DNA of 10,529 nt from Marinilabilia sp. UBA5340 (lineage in GTDB: Bacteria > Bacteroidota > Bacteroidia > Bacteroidales > Marinilabiliaceae). Below, one piece after another: positions 1 through 8,599 of this stretch (position 1 is the first letter of the stretch; the number at the start of each line of letters is the position of its first letter). The stretch is taken from contig DHQK01000199.1 of assembly GCA_002411085.1 (NCBI GenBank), forward strand, positions 4,827-15,355, given 5' to 3'. A model generated the notes under the pieces. The model was not told where the DNA came from and made no database searches. It saw only the letters and a list, made by a program, of their open reading frames with translations. The position numbers and the translations under genes were made by a program.

Positions 1-1683
1 AGATTCGATAACATCCCAGTAATCCTGGAGGTTCCCAACACTATTGCCCATGGCGTGGGCATATTCGCATTGAATCAACGGCTTGCTGCCATCTTCTTTG
101 GCATAACGCTCCATTTGCTCAATACGCGCATACATGGGACAGTAAATATCGGTATTACGTCCGCCATGAGCCTGTTCATACTGAACGGGACGCGTGTCAT
201 CCTGTGCTTTCAGATAATCATAAGTGGCATCAAAATTAACGCCGTTACCAGCTTCGTTACCCAGTGACCAAATGATGATGGACGGCTGATTTTTGTCGCG
301 CTCAAACATATTTCTTGTGCGATAAAGGTGAGAAGCCATCCAGGCAGAATCTTTGGCCAGGGATTCTGCTCCATATCCCATTCCGTGCGACTCAACATTG
401 GCCTCATCAATCAGATAGAGACCGTACCGGTTACACAGCTCATACCAACGCTCAGGCTGGGGATAATGAGAGGTGCGCACAGCGTTGATGTTATGTTCTT
501 TCATGGTTTGGATGTCTTTAAGCATAGTGGCTTCATCCATTACGTGACCATTAACATCATGATGCTCATGCAGGTTAACACCCTTCAGGTAAATATATTT
601 CCCGTTTACCAACAAGGTATTGCCCTCAATTTCAACACGGCGGAAACCTACATCCTGGCGTATCACTTCCAGTACTTTTCCCTGAGCGTCTTTCAGAGTG
701 ATTACCAACTCATAAAGGTTAGGAATTTCGGCAGACCAGCGTTTCACGTTGTCATATTCTGAGGAAAAAGAGACCGCTCCGTTGTCTGATTCAGCCGAAA
801 AGCGTTCTATCAGATTTTCTCCATCCAGCAAACGGGCTTCTATGCTTACCGGAGTTTCTTCAGAAACATTTACAATTTCTGCACTCAGATGAAACTGCCC
901 GGTGGAATAATCATCTGCCAGACCAGCCGTTACTCTGAAATCCCGGATGTGCTGTTTTTCCCGGGCCATCAGGAATACGTCACGGGTAATACCTCCCAGA
1001 CGCCAAAAATCCTGATCTTCGAGATAACTGCCATCGCTCCATTTAAAAACCTCCACGGCCAAAGTATTATCTCCGGGTTTCAGGTATTTAGTGATGTCAA
1101 ACTCGGCAGGGGTTTTACTATCCTCACTATAACCGACCTTCTGTTCGTTTACCCATACATACATGGCCGAACTAACGGCCCCGAAATGCAGGACAACCTT
1201 CTTGTCTTTCCAGTTTTCGGGAATGGAAAAGGTACGTTTGTAAGATCCCACAGGATTGTAATGATCCTGGATTTCAGGAGGAGTTTTTTCGTGTGGATAC
1301 TGCACATTGGTATAAATAGGGTAGGTAAAACCTTCCAGTTCAAAATTGGCCGGTACCTTTATAGTTGCCCAGTTACGGGTATCAAAATCATTCTTAAAAA
1401 AGTAGTAAGGACGTTCTGAAGGATTCTCTGAGTAATGAAACAACCAATCTCCGTTGAGTGATTGAAGCAACGAAGAAGACCATTTGTTGTCGGCGTCCAC
1501 TTCGGAAGAACTGGCAAAAGGAACAAACCAGGCTCGCGGAGCCTCTTTATTGATCTGGTTTACTGCCGGATTTTCCCAGTCAGCAGGCGATGGCTCATCA
1601 TACGGCACATCGCTGTAGTCTTTGTAATTGGTACAGGACAGCAAAACAAGTCCTGCGACCAATGAAAATAAGTATTTTCTCAT
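1..1683 (-). CDS. GH2 beta-galactosidase (LacZ-type) lipoprotein, C-terminus beyond window
   Basis: The reading frame is open from ATG at 1683 to the window edge (561 codons, no stop), so the gene is 3'-truncated by the window only. A lipoprotein signal (MRKYLFSLVAGLVLLSC) puts the lipid-bearing Cys at residue 17, predicting membrane anchoring. Sugar-binding and immunoglobulin-like domains cover about 60-350 and the TIM barrel starts near 357. Residues match E. coli LacZ closely: DQDFWR (223-228), GVNLHEHH (368-375), SHYPQP (His406), DEANVESHGM, the acid/base Glu477 in GNEAGNG, and the nucleophile Glu540 in QCEYAHAMGN. LacZ is about 1023 residues, so roughly half is outside the window. Family knowledge: retaining exo-hydrolysis of terminal beta-galactosides. 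Starting 25 bases after the GH30 stop, it is almost certainly cotranscribed. GH2 also contains other specificities, but the LacZ-like motifs favour galactose. Catalytic residues appear intact. Confidence 0.95.
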   Translation of the reverse strand, partial: MRKYLFSLVAGLVLLSCTNYKDYSDVPYDEPSPADWENPAVNQINKEAPRAWFVPFASSSEVDADNKWSSSLLQSLNGDWLFHYSENPSERPYYFFKNDFDTRNWATIKVPANFELEGFTYPIYTNVQYPHEKTPPEIQDHYNPVGSYKRTFSIPENWKDKKVVLHFGAVSSAMYVWVNEQKVGYSEDSKTPAEFDITKYLKPGDNTLAVEVFKWSDGSYLEDQDFWRLGGITRDVFLMAREKQHIRDFRVTAGLADDYSTGQFHLSAEIVNVSEETPVSIEARLLDGENLIERFSAESDNGAVSFSSEYDNVKRWSAEIPNLYELVITLKDAQGKVLEVIRQDVGFRRVEIEGNTLLVNGKYIYLKGVNLHEHHDVNGHVMDEATMLKDIQTMKEHNINAVRTSHYPQPERWYELCNRYGLYLIDEANVESHGMGYGAESLAKDSAWMASHLYRTRNMFERDKNQPSIIIWSLGNEAGNGVNFDATYDYLKAQDDTRPVQYEQAHGGRNTDIYCPMYARIEQMERYAKEDGSKPLIQCEYAHAMGNSVGNLQDYWDVIES

Positions 1684-1708
1684 AGTAACTAATATTAAAT
1701 TGTTTTCA

Positions 1709-3349
1709 CTATTCAATTTTTCCCACCAGCGTTACCACCGACCTTTTCCCGATCACCATCTCATCGGCCGGCATCACACCTTTTTCCAGACTTTTCGTTT
1801 CAGAGGTTGTATAAGAATCAAAAGTATCTCCGGAAATATTAAAACCATCCCCCAGGCTGCCGAGGGTAACTTTCTTATCATTATCGGAGTAGTTGACAAA
1901 CACAATTACCATCTTTTGCCCGGAAGACTCTCTGAATGCAGAAAACATCAGATTAGAAGCCTGAAAAGTTTCTGCCTTAGGAATAGAAAAACCGGATTTT
2001 ATTCTTACCATGCCAGGTTGAATAAATCTGGAGTAATTACCTATAGCCCACAGCAATTTGGATTCACGATAATTGCCATCGTTTTTCAACGATTCAGCCT
2101 CCGGATCAAGAGGACTTCCATCTTCTCTGACACCATTGTCCAGATAGATCAGCCCATCCTTATAATCGCCCTGCGATAACGCAGTCCACCAACTCCAGGA
2201 AGCGGCATTGGCAAGTGTTAAATCGAAATGAATCACTTTGGCCACATATAGCGCCGTTCCCATTCCCAAATCACGCCCCCAGCCATCGCCAATATCATCG
2301 GCCGTTTCCAACATGCAAAATTCACTCTGCCAAAAGCCGGGAGCATTCCCCATACCATTGAGTCTGTTATTCAGATTCTTCCTGACATCTATAAGTGTAT
2401 TCACATCGGCAGTGGTAAAATAACTGTGTCCCAAAACCACATTTTTCACATTGGACAGATTACCGATATAATCAGAAGAGACTGTATTAAAAAAGGCATT
2501 GGCCTGATTTTCCCTTTTCGGATTCCCCATTTCTCCATAAAGGAACTGCAATTCTCCTGCTTCAGGAACTACAATTTCAGTTTTTCCATTTCTGTCTTCC
2601 AGCTTTTCCGATAATGCACGTACCAGGGTTGCAATATCACCATTGGTTGCAGGTGAGCCTTCCTGGCTGGGAGAATCCCAGTTCCATTGCGGTTCGTTTA
2701 CCGGGCTGAGGTAATTCAATACCAGCCCCTCCTGCTCGAAATGCAACGACACATTAGTCAAAAATTCAGCAAAATCCTCAACTTTCCCGGCTTCAATATT
2801 TAATCTGTTTCCGCCGGCAGAATATGCTTTCCCGTTTTTGGTAAAATAGACCGGAGGACTGTTTACAAAGCCCAGGAATGTTTCAACACCTCTTTCTTTT
2901 GCTGCACGCAAAAACCACTGTTGTCCAGATTGCTTATTCCAGTCATACGTTCCGTCTTGATTAAGAAAACACTCAGATCGCCGCCATTCATTGGAAATAT
3001 CGCTTGTTATTCCCTGTTCCGCGCTGCCTGCCCCGATATTGAAACGCCACATTGAAAGTCCTATTCCCCTGGGGCTGCCATCTTCTTTTTCTTCGCGGCT
3101 AAACAACAAATCTGCAATACCTTCTTTCTTTTCTGAAGGCCAGTTGGCCCCAACAAATTGAGTTCGCCAGGCATCAGAGGCACCAAATCCTTCTATCGTC
3201 TGAAAACTCACCGAAGGATCAATAAAAATAAGTTCTCCTTCGTTGGGATTTTCGGTATCACCTGCAGAAGGGCTTTCTTCCTCACAGGAAGCTACTATAA
3301 AAGAGACAAGCAACAACCACAACGGTAAACATCTTATATAATTCAACAT
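1709..3349 (-). CDS. GH30 glycoside hydrolase lipoprotein, candidate endo-beta-1,6-galactanase
   Basis: A complete 546-residue protein. Its signal peptide ends in VASC, with the lipid-bearing Cys22 followed by EEE, an acidic stretch of the sort linked to surface export of Bacteroidota lipoproteins. The (beta/alpha)8 barrel starts at TIEGFGASDAW (51-61). The acid/base is Glu219 in LSPVNEPQW (214-222) and the nucleophile is Glu343 in FWQSEF (339-344), as expected for clan GH-A retaining enzymes. NSPPVYFTKNGK (163-174) and SWSWWTAL (384-391) are further barrel-loop signatures. From about residue 430 (ESKLLWAIGNYSRF) the chain returns to the beta-sandwich typical of GH30, ending in VTLVGKIE. The sequence resembles the GH30 branch with endo-beta-1,6-galactanases, but a beta-1,6-glucanase or beta-fucosidase type activity cannot be excluded. 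A 427-base gap separates it from susD upstream; GH2 follows 25 bases downstream. The start is chosen because it gives the complete lipoprotein signal. Confidence 0.9.
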   Translation of the reverse strand: MLNYIRCLPLWLLLVSFIVASCEEESPSAGDTENPNEGELIFIDPSVSFQTIEGFGASDAWRTQFVGANWPSEKKEGIADLLFSREEKEDGSPRGIGLSMWRFNIGAGSAEQGITSDISNEWRRSECFLNQDGTYDWNKQSGQQWFLRAAKERGVETFLGFVNSPPVYFTKNGKAYSAGGNRLNIEAGKVEDFAEFLTNVSLHFEQEGLVLNYLSPVNEPQWNWDSPSQEGSPATNGDIATLVRALSEKLEDRNGKTEIVVPEAGELQFLYGEMGNPKRENQANAFFNTVSSDYIGNLSNVKNVVLGHSYFTTADVNTLIDVRKNLNNRLNGMGNAPGFWQSEFCMLETADDIGDGWGRDLGMGTALYVAKVIHFDLTLANAASWSWWTALSQGDYKDGLIYLDNGVREDGSPLDPEAESLKNDGNYRESKLLWAIGNYSRFIQPGMVRIKSGFSIPKAETFQASNLMFSAFRESSGQKMVIVFVNYSDNDKKVTLGSLGDGFNISGDTFDSYTTSETKSLEKGVMPADEMVIGKRSVVTLVGKIE

Positions 3350-3405
3350 AGCAATATATTATTAAAAAAACACCTGCATCTAATCCATTTACAATGTTAC
3401 AAAGC

Positions 3406-3456
3406 AATACACCCCGGGTCGTTATTGTGGCCTTTCACAAAACGCCCGGGGGTATT
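3406..3456 (-). terminator. Composite GC-rich hairpin downstream of susD (attenuator, processing or partial terminator)
   Basis: The outer arms are 3406-3423 and 3441-3456. They pair over 16 base pairs around a CCCCGGG core, with single bulges at 3411 and 3419. An inner stem TTGTG/CACAA (3425-3429 with 3436-3440) closes a 6-base loop, giving about 21 base pairs in 51 bases. No T-run follows directly in the transcript direction; the nearest, TTTTTTT at 3363-3370, is about 36 bases further on. It is therefore not a textbook intrinsic terminator, and a 3'-stabilizing or processing role is just as likely. Confidence 0.6.
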
Positions 3457-3568
3457 AAATTAATTAAACCTATCTTTTTGTAGTGCAATCACATAACTCT
3501 ATTTAGCCTGCATTATTCACAAATAATTTATTCCTATGCCCAACTATCTGCGAAATGCAATCGTCCTC

Positions 3569-3617
3569 AACAAAATGAGTTTGAAAATAATTAATTATTT
3601 CCTGCACCCATTTTGTT
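3569..3617. repeat. Nested inverted repeat with AT-rich palindrome
   Basis: Outer arms AACAAAATG (3569-3577) and CATTTTGTT (3609-3617) are perfect 9-base inverted repeats. Between them, AAATAATTAATTATTT (3585-3600) is a perfect 16-base palindrome whose centre lies within half a base of the outer pair's centre. The 7-8 base segments between the two stems do not pair. It could be a protein-binding site, an RNA stem-loop or chance in AT-rich DNA. Confidence 0.45.
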
Positions 3618-3776
3618 TGTGGTTGATTGTATTTCTTGTTATTAGAACATCTCATTACAATAATTCATGAATAAAGCAGGTTAGTGTTTGTCCATAAAGC
3701 ACCATTTACTGCGTTAAGTTTGCCCGAAAATTCCTCATTTACTAAATATAAACGGACAATATTTACAACAACACTA

Positions 3777-5390
3777 TCAGTACCCCGGATTTTGTTGCAT
3801 TACTCCGTTACTCCGGTCAATCTCTGATTGAGGTATCGGCCATAGTTCATGCTGATTTTCCTTAAACAAAATCCCCTTATCCTGAGGTTCTTCAGGATGA
3901 ATGGTTTCATAGGGGTCAGTACTTTCATTCAGATTATACTGAACAAAATAACCATTTGCTCCCATTGCTTCGGCAATTCTGGCTTTGCCTGATACAGGAT
4001 CAATCTGTCGACGAAGATCATACAAACGTAATCCTTCCGATGCCATCTCCAAACGACGTTCTTTCCAGATAGCATATAGAAGTTCATTTCCGGAAAGATT
4101 ATTTTTAGGATCCAGATCTACTCTTGCCCTAATAGTTGTAATATCCTCCTTAGCCTGAGCCTCATCACCAAGGCGGAAAGCTGCTTCGGCACGTGTCAGA
4201 TACATTTCACCCAGTCTGAGCAATATCATCGGCAGAGGAATATGGCGATCTTTTACAGTCAGCTGACGGCGCATGGCAATAGGCACGTAGTACTTACGCC
4301 ATACACGTCCGGATTTATTAATATCAACATTGAACTGGTAATTGGGATTCTCTTCTTCATCCCCGAAAACCGGTTCTCCAACAGTGATGATAGTACTCTT
4401 TCTTCTGATCTCATCACCCTCTGAAAGATATGCCTGCTCCAGATGAGAGGAAGGCACGCACCATCCCCATCCATCCATAATTTTATCTTCTTCGCCTTCG
4501 GGCCATTGCTCACCCCTTGCAGCGGTTACGACTGAAAAACGGTTACCAACATTGTAATTCTGGTTACTGCCGGCATTGATCTCAAAAATTGACTCAACAC
4601 CATGATGATTATACACACTCCATACGTCCACAAATTCCGGTTCGAGTGAAAATGGCCCCTGCTCAATAACTTCATCGGCATAAGCGAAAGCCTTGGTATA
4701 ATCTTCCATAAAGAGATAGGTGCGGGCCAATAGTGCTTTACAAGCCCAACTGGTGACACGTCCTTTGTCTTCTTCTCCATATTCCGCAGGAAGAACGGAA
4801 GCTGCTTCAGTCAAGTCCTTTACAATCTGAGCATAAACATCTGATTTCGGCGTTCTCTCTTTATTAAGACCGGCTGTTCCCTGTGGCTCAGTTACCAATA
4901 CCACATCTCCAAAATTTTGCACAAGCTCCCAATAACTAAAAGCCCGGAAGAATTTAGCTTCACCAACAAGCCTTGCCTTCAAATCATCGCTTACAGGTGC
5001 TTCCGGAATTTCCGCAATGGCAATGTTGGCAGCACCGATATTCAAATATTTGTGGGTATAGAAATTCTTAAGCGAACCAGGGGCATTGGAAGCTTCAACA
5101 AAATAATGTGCAAAAGCATAATGATCAACCGGATCCTGTTGTAAATTCCCCATCCACGCATCGTCAGTGGACATGATATTGGTCAGACGTAAGATTTGCT
5201 GCCACCAGTCATCCCAGTTGGCAAAGGACTTATACAACCCATTTACAAAGGTTTCCGCTTCTGCATCATTGGCAAAGTAATTGTCCAAATTCTGATTTCC
5301 ACGCTCTTCTATTTCTATAAAATCCTCACAGGCAGACACTCCCAGAATCAGTATTACCGCCATCAGTAAATTATATATGTTTCTTTTCAT
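3777..5390 (-). CDS. SusD/RagB-family surface glycan-binding lipoprotein
   Basis: A complete 537-residue protein, a normal length for the family. The lipoprotein signal ends GVSAC (Cys21), followed by EDFIEIEE, whose acidic character fits outer-membrane surface display. The N-terminal SusD-like region includes NYFANDAEAETFVNGLY (37-53) and the helical hallmark AKFFRAFSYWELVQNFGDV (145-163). The C-terminal RagB/SusD region includes RLGEMYLTRAEAAFRLGD (392-409), WKERRLEM (442-449) and ELWPIPQSEID (515-525), ending in NPGY. Family role: it forms a lid on the adjacent SusC barrel and delivers bound oligosaccharide to it. The ligand cannot be read from sequence; aromatic residues such as the WDDWW cluster at 59-63 are possible contacts. 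The gene lies 140 bases after susC, which is longer than usual for a SusC/D pair and contains two inverted repeats. Confidence 0.96.
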   Translation of the reverse strand: MKRNIYNLLMAVILILGVSACEDFIEIEERGNQNLDNYFANDAEAETFVNGLYKSFANWDDWWQQILRLTNIMSTDDAWMGNLQQDPVDHYAFAHYFVEASNAPGSLKNFYTHKYLNIGAANIAIAEIPEAPVSDDLKARLVGEAKFFRAFSYWELVQNFGDVVLVTEPQGTAGLNKERTPKSDVYAQIVKDLTEAASVLPAEYGEEDKGRVTSWACKALLARTYLFMEDYTKAFAYADEVIEQGPFSLEPEFVDVWSVYNHHGVESIFEINAGSNQNYNVGNRFSVVTAARGEQWPEGEEDKIMDGWGWCVPSSHLEQAYLSEGDEIRRKSTIITVGEPVFGDEEENPNYQFNVDINKSGRVWRKYYVPIAMRRQLTVKDRHIPLPMILLRLGEMYLTRAEAAFRLGDEAQAKEDITTIRARVDLDPKNNLSGNELLYAIWKERRLEMASEGLRLYDLRRQIDPVSGKARIAEAMGANGYFVQYNLNESTDPYETIHPEEPQDKGILFKENQHELWPIPQSEIDRSNGVMQQNPGY

Positions 5391-5409
5391 TGTTTTAGAT
5401 TTAATTTTT

Positions 5410-5451
5410 AAAGTTCCCTATACTACGAAAGAACTCATATCGAGGAACTTT
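5410..5451 (-). promoter_or_regulatory. Inverted repeat in the susD 5' leader
   Basis: AAAGTTCC (5410-5417) and GGAACTTT (5444-5451) are perfect 8-base inverted repeats around a 26-base loop. The structure ends about 20 bases before the susD ATG, close enough to affect ribosome access or to mark an RNA-processing site between susC and susD. The loop has no obvious further pairing. Function is inferred only from position. Confidence 0.4.
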
Positions 5452-5506
5452 CTGTAAACTTGTTTTGGCAAGGGTGGTTATACCTCAATCATCATATCAA
5501 ACCACC

Positions 5507-5518
5507 ACCCCATGGGGT
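5507..5518 (-). repeat. GC-rich palindrome just after the susC stop
   Basis: ACCCCATGGGGT is a perfect 12-base palindrome, with two more pairs possible beyond a C-C mismatch. It begins 12 bases after the susC stop codon in the transcript. No T-tract follows, so it is not a standard terminator. It shares the pattern AACGACCC, then GGGGTG, with the 3' arm of the hairpin after susD. Confidence 0.45.
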
Positions 5519-5530
5519 CGTTTCCTCTTA

Positions 5531-8500
5531 TCAGAAGGTAATATTGGCACCAATAAGATAAGTTGGCAAAACAGGATAAGTCCAGCCTGAGAAACCGAAG
5601 TTCAGCACCTCATCTCCTGCCACCTCGGGATCAACACCATCAAAATCAGTAACGGTCAAAATGTTTTGGCCGGAGACATACAACCGACATTTAGTCAAAC
5701 CTACACGGTCCAGAACATTCTGAGGAAGAGAATATCCCAATTGAATATTTTTCAATCGCATATAAGAACCATCTTCCACGAAATAATCACTGAATCGCGC
5801 AAAATTCTGATTCAGGTCGGTATGTGATACGCGGGGAATATCATTGCTCGTTCCCTCTCCGTGCCATGCTTCACCCAATAATCCGGAGACCACATTGTTA
5901 TCAGAACTTTGAGTACTGTAAAGATCTTCACGCAGCCAGTTGACCAGTTCATTGCCCACACTGGCATAGATATTAGCCGTAAAGTCAAAATGGTCGTAAG
6001 CCAGCCGGATATTCAGTCCTCCGGTAAAATCAGGCCAGGGACTACCAATCTTAGTTCGGTCATCACCATTTAACTCACCATCTCCATTTACATCCACAAA
6101 CCTGATGTCGCCGGGTTGTGCCTGGGATTGCAACAAAACACCGTGCTCATTTGCATGAGAATTGATCTCAAATTGATTCTGGAAAAGACCATCGGTCTTA
6201 TACCCGTAAAAATATCCGGGTACTTCCCCCTCTTCAGTTCTGGTGTACTCATTATCTCCATATACAACAGGTGTAATGTCAGGCAGGCTGGTAGCCTCTA
6301 CACCCACAGTGGTAAATGTTACACCCAGATCATATTTCAGGCGGCCATTATGGTTATTGTAATTCAAAGCCAGTTCAACACCTTCCGATTTCATGGAACC
6401 TACATTCGACCAGATTTGAGCATCATCGGGATATCCACTATAATTGGGATAAGGAAGCTGAAAGATCATATCCCTGGTCTTCTTCTGATAGTATTCAACC
6501 GAACCGTTTACGTGACTTCTGAATAAAGTGAAGTCCGTTCCGATGTTGATATCTTCTACGGTTTCCCATTTGATATCTTCATTTTTCATACTACTCGGAT
6601 AGGTGGTATTGACCAAAGAACCTTCACCCGCTCCAAATACATAATAATCCTGTCCTATTCCGGAGTTATAAACATTGGAAGGAAGATTCTGATTACCCAG
6701 ACGTCCCCATCCAGCTCTGATTTTCAGATCGTCAATAAAATCTACTCCATCCATAAAAGATTCATCAGAAATCCTCCAGGCAACAGATGCTGCCGGAAAA
6801 GAAGCCCATTTATTATTATCCAAAAACTTGGAGGAGCCATCCACCCGATAGGTCGCTGTCAAGTAGTAACGATTCAAATAGTTGTATGAAATACGCCCCA
6901 GAAACGACTCCAGTGAATTGGCTGAGAGATTACCCTCAATTTCCGGATTCTCAGTAGCCGCATCTATTTCCCGCAATGGATCTGTATTATTGGGAACGCC
7001 ATCCTTGGTTCCTTTCAGAAAACGATTTTCCCATTTTTCAATGGTGGCCCCCCCCATAATGGAAGCGTTATGTCCATTTTTTTCGAGTGAATAGGTGGCC
7101 GTGTTTGTCCAGTTGAAGTAGGAATCAAATTTATGCTCACGAAATACGTAATTCAGTTCATTCTTCTCGTGAGCTCCGTCAATCACAAAATCAGGTTCAA
7201 AGTCATCATCATGTTCAAATTTGTAATCGCCACTCAACTGAGTTCTGATAACCAAATCCTTTATGGGTTTAATATCGGCATAAACATTGGCAGCCAGTGC
7301 GTAATATCCAGCCTCATCAAATTGGCGTGCATCACGGGCAATGGGGTTCCAAACATAAGTATAATAGGAACGCTGGTAGATACTGTATTGATTTAGCCCT
7401 GCCTGTTCCTCCTTCGGACGATAAATAGGAGTTACCGGATCAATTAAAAGGTAGTCCTGATACCAGTTTGGAGTATCATCCCATGCTTCCCGACGAGGAT
7501 TCAGCATGACACCGGCAGTGATCCAATCTGCAAAGTCCCAGTCTGAGGTCAAACGGGCTGTAAACTTCTGCCAGTTCCCTGAATTGTAGAATGATTCCTG
7601 ATCGTAATAGTTTAAGCTAACCGCATAGCGGTTCTTTTCGCTTCCTCCAGACGCCTGGAAACTAAAACTTCTTTGGGGGGAAACTTTGTTCACACCTTCC
7701 CCCCACCAATCGGTACCTTCACCCAGACTTGAAGGATCAGGAAACCGTTCGCTCAGCCCTGCATTCTGCAATGACTGATTCATGATCTGCGCATATTCTG
7801 TGGCATTGGCCATGTCATAAGGTTTGTCAAATACCTGAAAACCGTAAGACAGATCTGCAGAAAACGTGGTTTTTCCTTCTTTTCCACGCTTTGTGGTGAT
7901 AAGCACCACTCCATTGGAAGCACGACTACCATATATTGCTGATGCGGAAGCATCCTTAAGCACCTCCATGCTCTCAATTTCATTCGTATTCAGAAAATTA
8001 AGATTATTCCCCATGGGAACACCATCAACCACATACAATGGATCCGTAGAAAGATTCAAAGAGGTGAATCCGCGAATTAACACCTTAGGGGTAGCGCCGG
8101 GATGACCACTTCCGGCCACAACCTGTACTCCGGGAGCTTTTCCCTGAAGTGCCTCAACCGGATTACCTACGGTCATTGTCTTCATCTCCTCTCCTTTTAC
8201 CGATGTGATGGAACTGGTCAGATCACTTTTTTTAGCCCGTCCATATCCTATGGCAACAACCTCATCCAGTGACACCAGTGTCTCCTCCAACACAATATCC
8301 AAAGTGGTTTGTTGGCCCACCAAAACCTCTTTCACCTTGAAGCCAATAAAACTAAACTGTAGAACATCGTCAGGTTCGGCCTGCAATTGAAAATGACCAT
8401 CAATATCTGTAATTGTTCCGGTAGTAGTTCCTTTAATAGCAATGGAGACTCCGGGAAGCGGCTCACCGTCGGAGGCCTCCACGGTTCCCTTTACTGTTTG

Positions 8501-8578
8501 TTCCTGCCCCAGCATGGTAGCAGAAAAACAAAATACAACAGCCAAAAGCCAAATGGATTTTTGAATGTATCTTTTCAT
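5531..8578 (-). CDS. SusC/RagA-family TonB-dependent outer-membrane transporter
   Basis: A complete 1015-residue protein, typical in length for SusC. It has a cleavable signal peptide ending near MLGQ (22-25), not a lipobox. A carboxypeptidase-regulatory-like beta-sandwich spans about 27-98 (GTVEASDGEPLPGVSIAIKG). The SusC signature DEVVAIGYG (105-113) follows, at the place of the TonB box. The plug runs to about 232 and contains NPVEALQGKAPGVQV, LYVVDGVPMG (181-190), EVLKDASASAIYGSRASNGV and ITTKRG. The rest is the 22-strand barrel, with the frequent SusC motif DVNGDGELNGDD (from residue 829), resembling a calcium-binding loop, and it ends in the aromatic NITF expected by the BAM machinery. 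Role: TonB/ExbBD-powered import of oligosaccharides with SusD. There is no FecR-interacting N-terminal extension, so anti-sigma signalling is unlikely. It sits 115 bases after the glycan-binding protein gene. Confidence 0.98.
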   Translation of the reverse strand: MKRYIQKSIWLLAVVFCFSATMLGQEQTVKGTVEASDGEPLPGVSIAIKGTTTGTITDIDGHFQLQAEPDDVLQFSFIGFKVKEVLVGQQTTLDIVLEETLVSLDEVVAIGYGRAKKSDLTSSITSVKGEEMKTMTVGNPVEALQGKAPGVQVVAGSGHPGATPKVLIRGFTSLNLSTDPLYVVDGVPMGNNLNFLNTNEIESMEVLKDASASAIYGSRASNGVVLITTKRGKEGKTTFSADLSYGFQVFDKPYDMANATEYAQIMNQSLQNAGLSERFPDPSSLGEGTDWWGEGVNKVSPQRSFSFQASGGSEKNRYAVSLNYYDQESFYNSGNWQKFTARLTSDWDFADWITAGVMLNPRREAWDDTPNWYQDYLLIDPVTPIYRPKEEQAGLNQYSIYQRSYYTYVWNPIARDARQFDEAGYYALAANVYADIKPIKDLVIRTQLSGDYKFEHDDDFEPDFVIDGAHEKNELNYVFREHKFDSYFNWTNTATYSLEKNGHNASIMGGATIEKWENRFLKGTKDGVPNNTDPLREIDAATENPEIEGNLSANSLESFLGRISYNYLNRYYLTATYRVDGSSKFLDNNKWASFPAASVAWRISDESFMDGVDFIDDLKIRAGWGRLGNQNLPSNVYNSGIGQDYYVFGAGEGSLVNTTYPSSMKNEDIKWETVEDINIGTDFTLFRSHVNGSVEYYQKKTRDMIFQLPYPNYSGYPDDAQIWSNVGSMKSEGVELALNYNNHNGRLKYDLGVTFTTVGVEATSLPDITPVVYGDNEYTRTEEGEVPGYFYGYKTDGLFQNQFEINSHANEHGVLLQSQAQPGDIRFVDVNGDGELNGDDRTKIGSPWPDFTGGLNIRLAYDHFDFTANIYASVGNELVNWLREDLYSTQSSDNNVVSGLLGEAWHGEGTSNDIPRVSHTDLNQNFARFSDYFVEDGSYMRLKNIQLGYSLPQNVLDRVGLTKCRLYVSGQNILTVTDFDGVDPEVAGDEVLNFGFSGWTYPVLPTYLIGANITF

Positions 8579-8599
8579 ATTTTTCTTAATTTGTTTATG

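Larger units (their letters stand above)
3350..3776. other. Long intergenic region between susD-like and GH30 genes
   Basis: These 427 bases hold no credible gene; minus-strand frames stop within about a dozen codons. It is AT-rich apart from one GC-rich composite hairpin (3406-3456). A second, AT-rich nested inverted repeat lies at 3569-3617, and a short palindrome ATTCATGAAT at 3663-3672. It is by far the largest gap in the operon, lying where a PUL changes from transport/binding genes to enzymes. I saw no good match to the Bacteroidota promoter pattern (TTTG, then TAnnTTTG about 19-21 bases later) on the minus strand, so an internal promoter can neither be claimed nor excluded. Confidence 0.75.

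Noticed and set aside
328..2179. Plus-strand open frames (328-762, 889-1419, 1628-2179) of 144-183 codons
   Set aside because: They lie antisense to the GH2 and GH30 genes, which have intact catalytic motifs and continuous homology. Their translations show no recognizable domain or signal.
3363..3370. T-run upstream of GH30 as the tail of an intrinsic terminator
   Set aside because: It lies about 36 bases beyond the 3406-3456 hairpin and has no stem immediately before it.
3350..3460. Possible promoter -7 element TAACATTG upstream of GH30
   Set aside because: It matches TAnnTTTG imperfectly and has no TTTG at the required distance; the upstream bases are part of the GC-rich hairpin.
3663..3672. 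Short palindrome ATTCATGAAT in the susD-GH30 gap
   Set aside because: Too short and AT-rich to claim as a site without a second copy or conservation.
6116..6526. Plus-strand open frame of 136 codons inside the susC-like gene
   Set aside because: It is antisense to well-conserved SusC barrel sequence and shows no features of a real protein.
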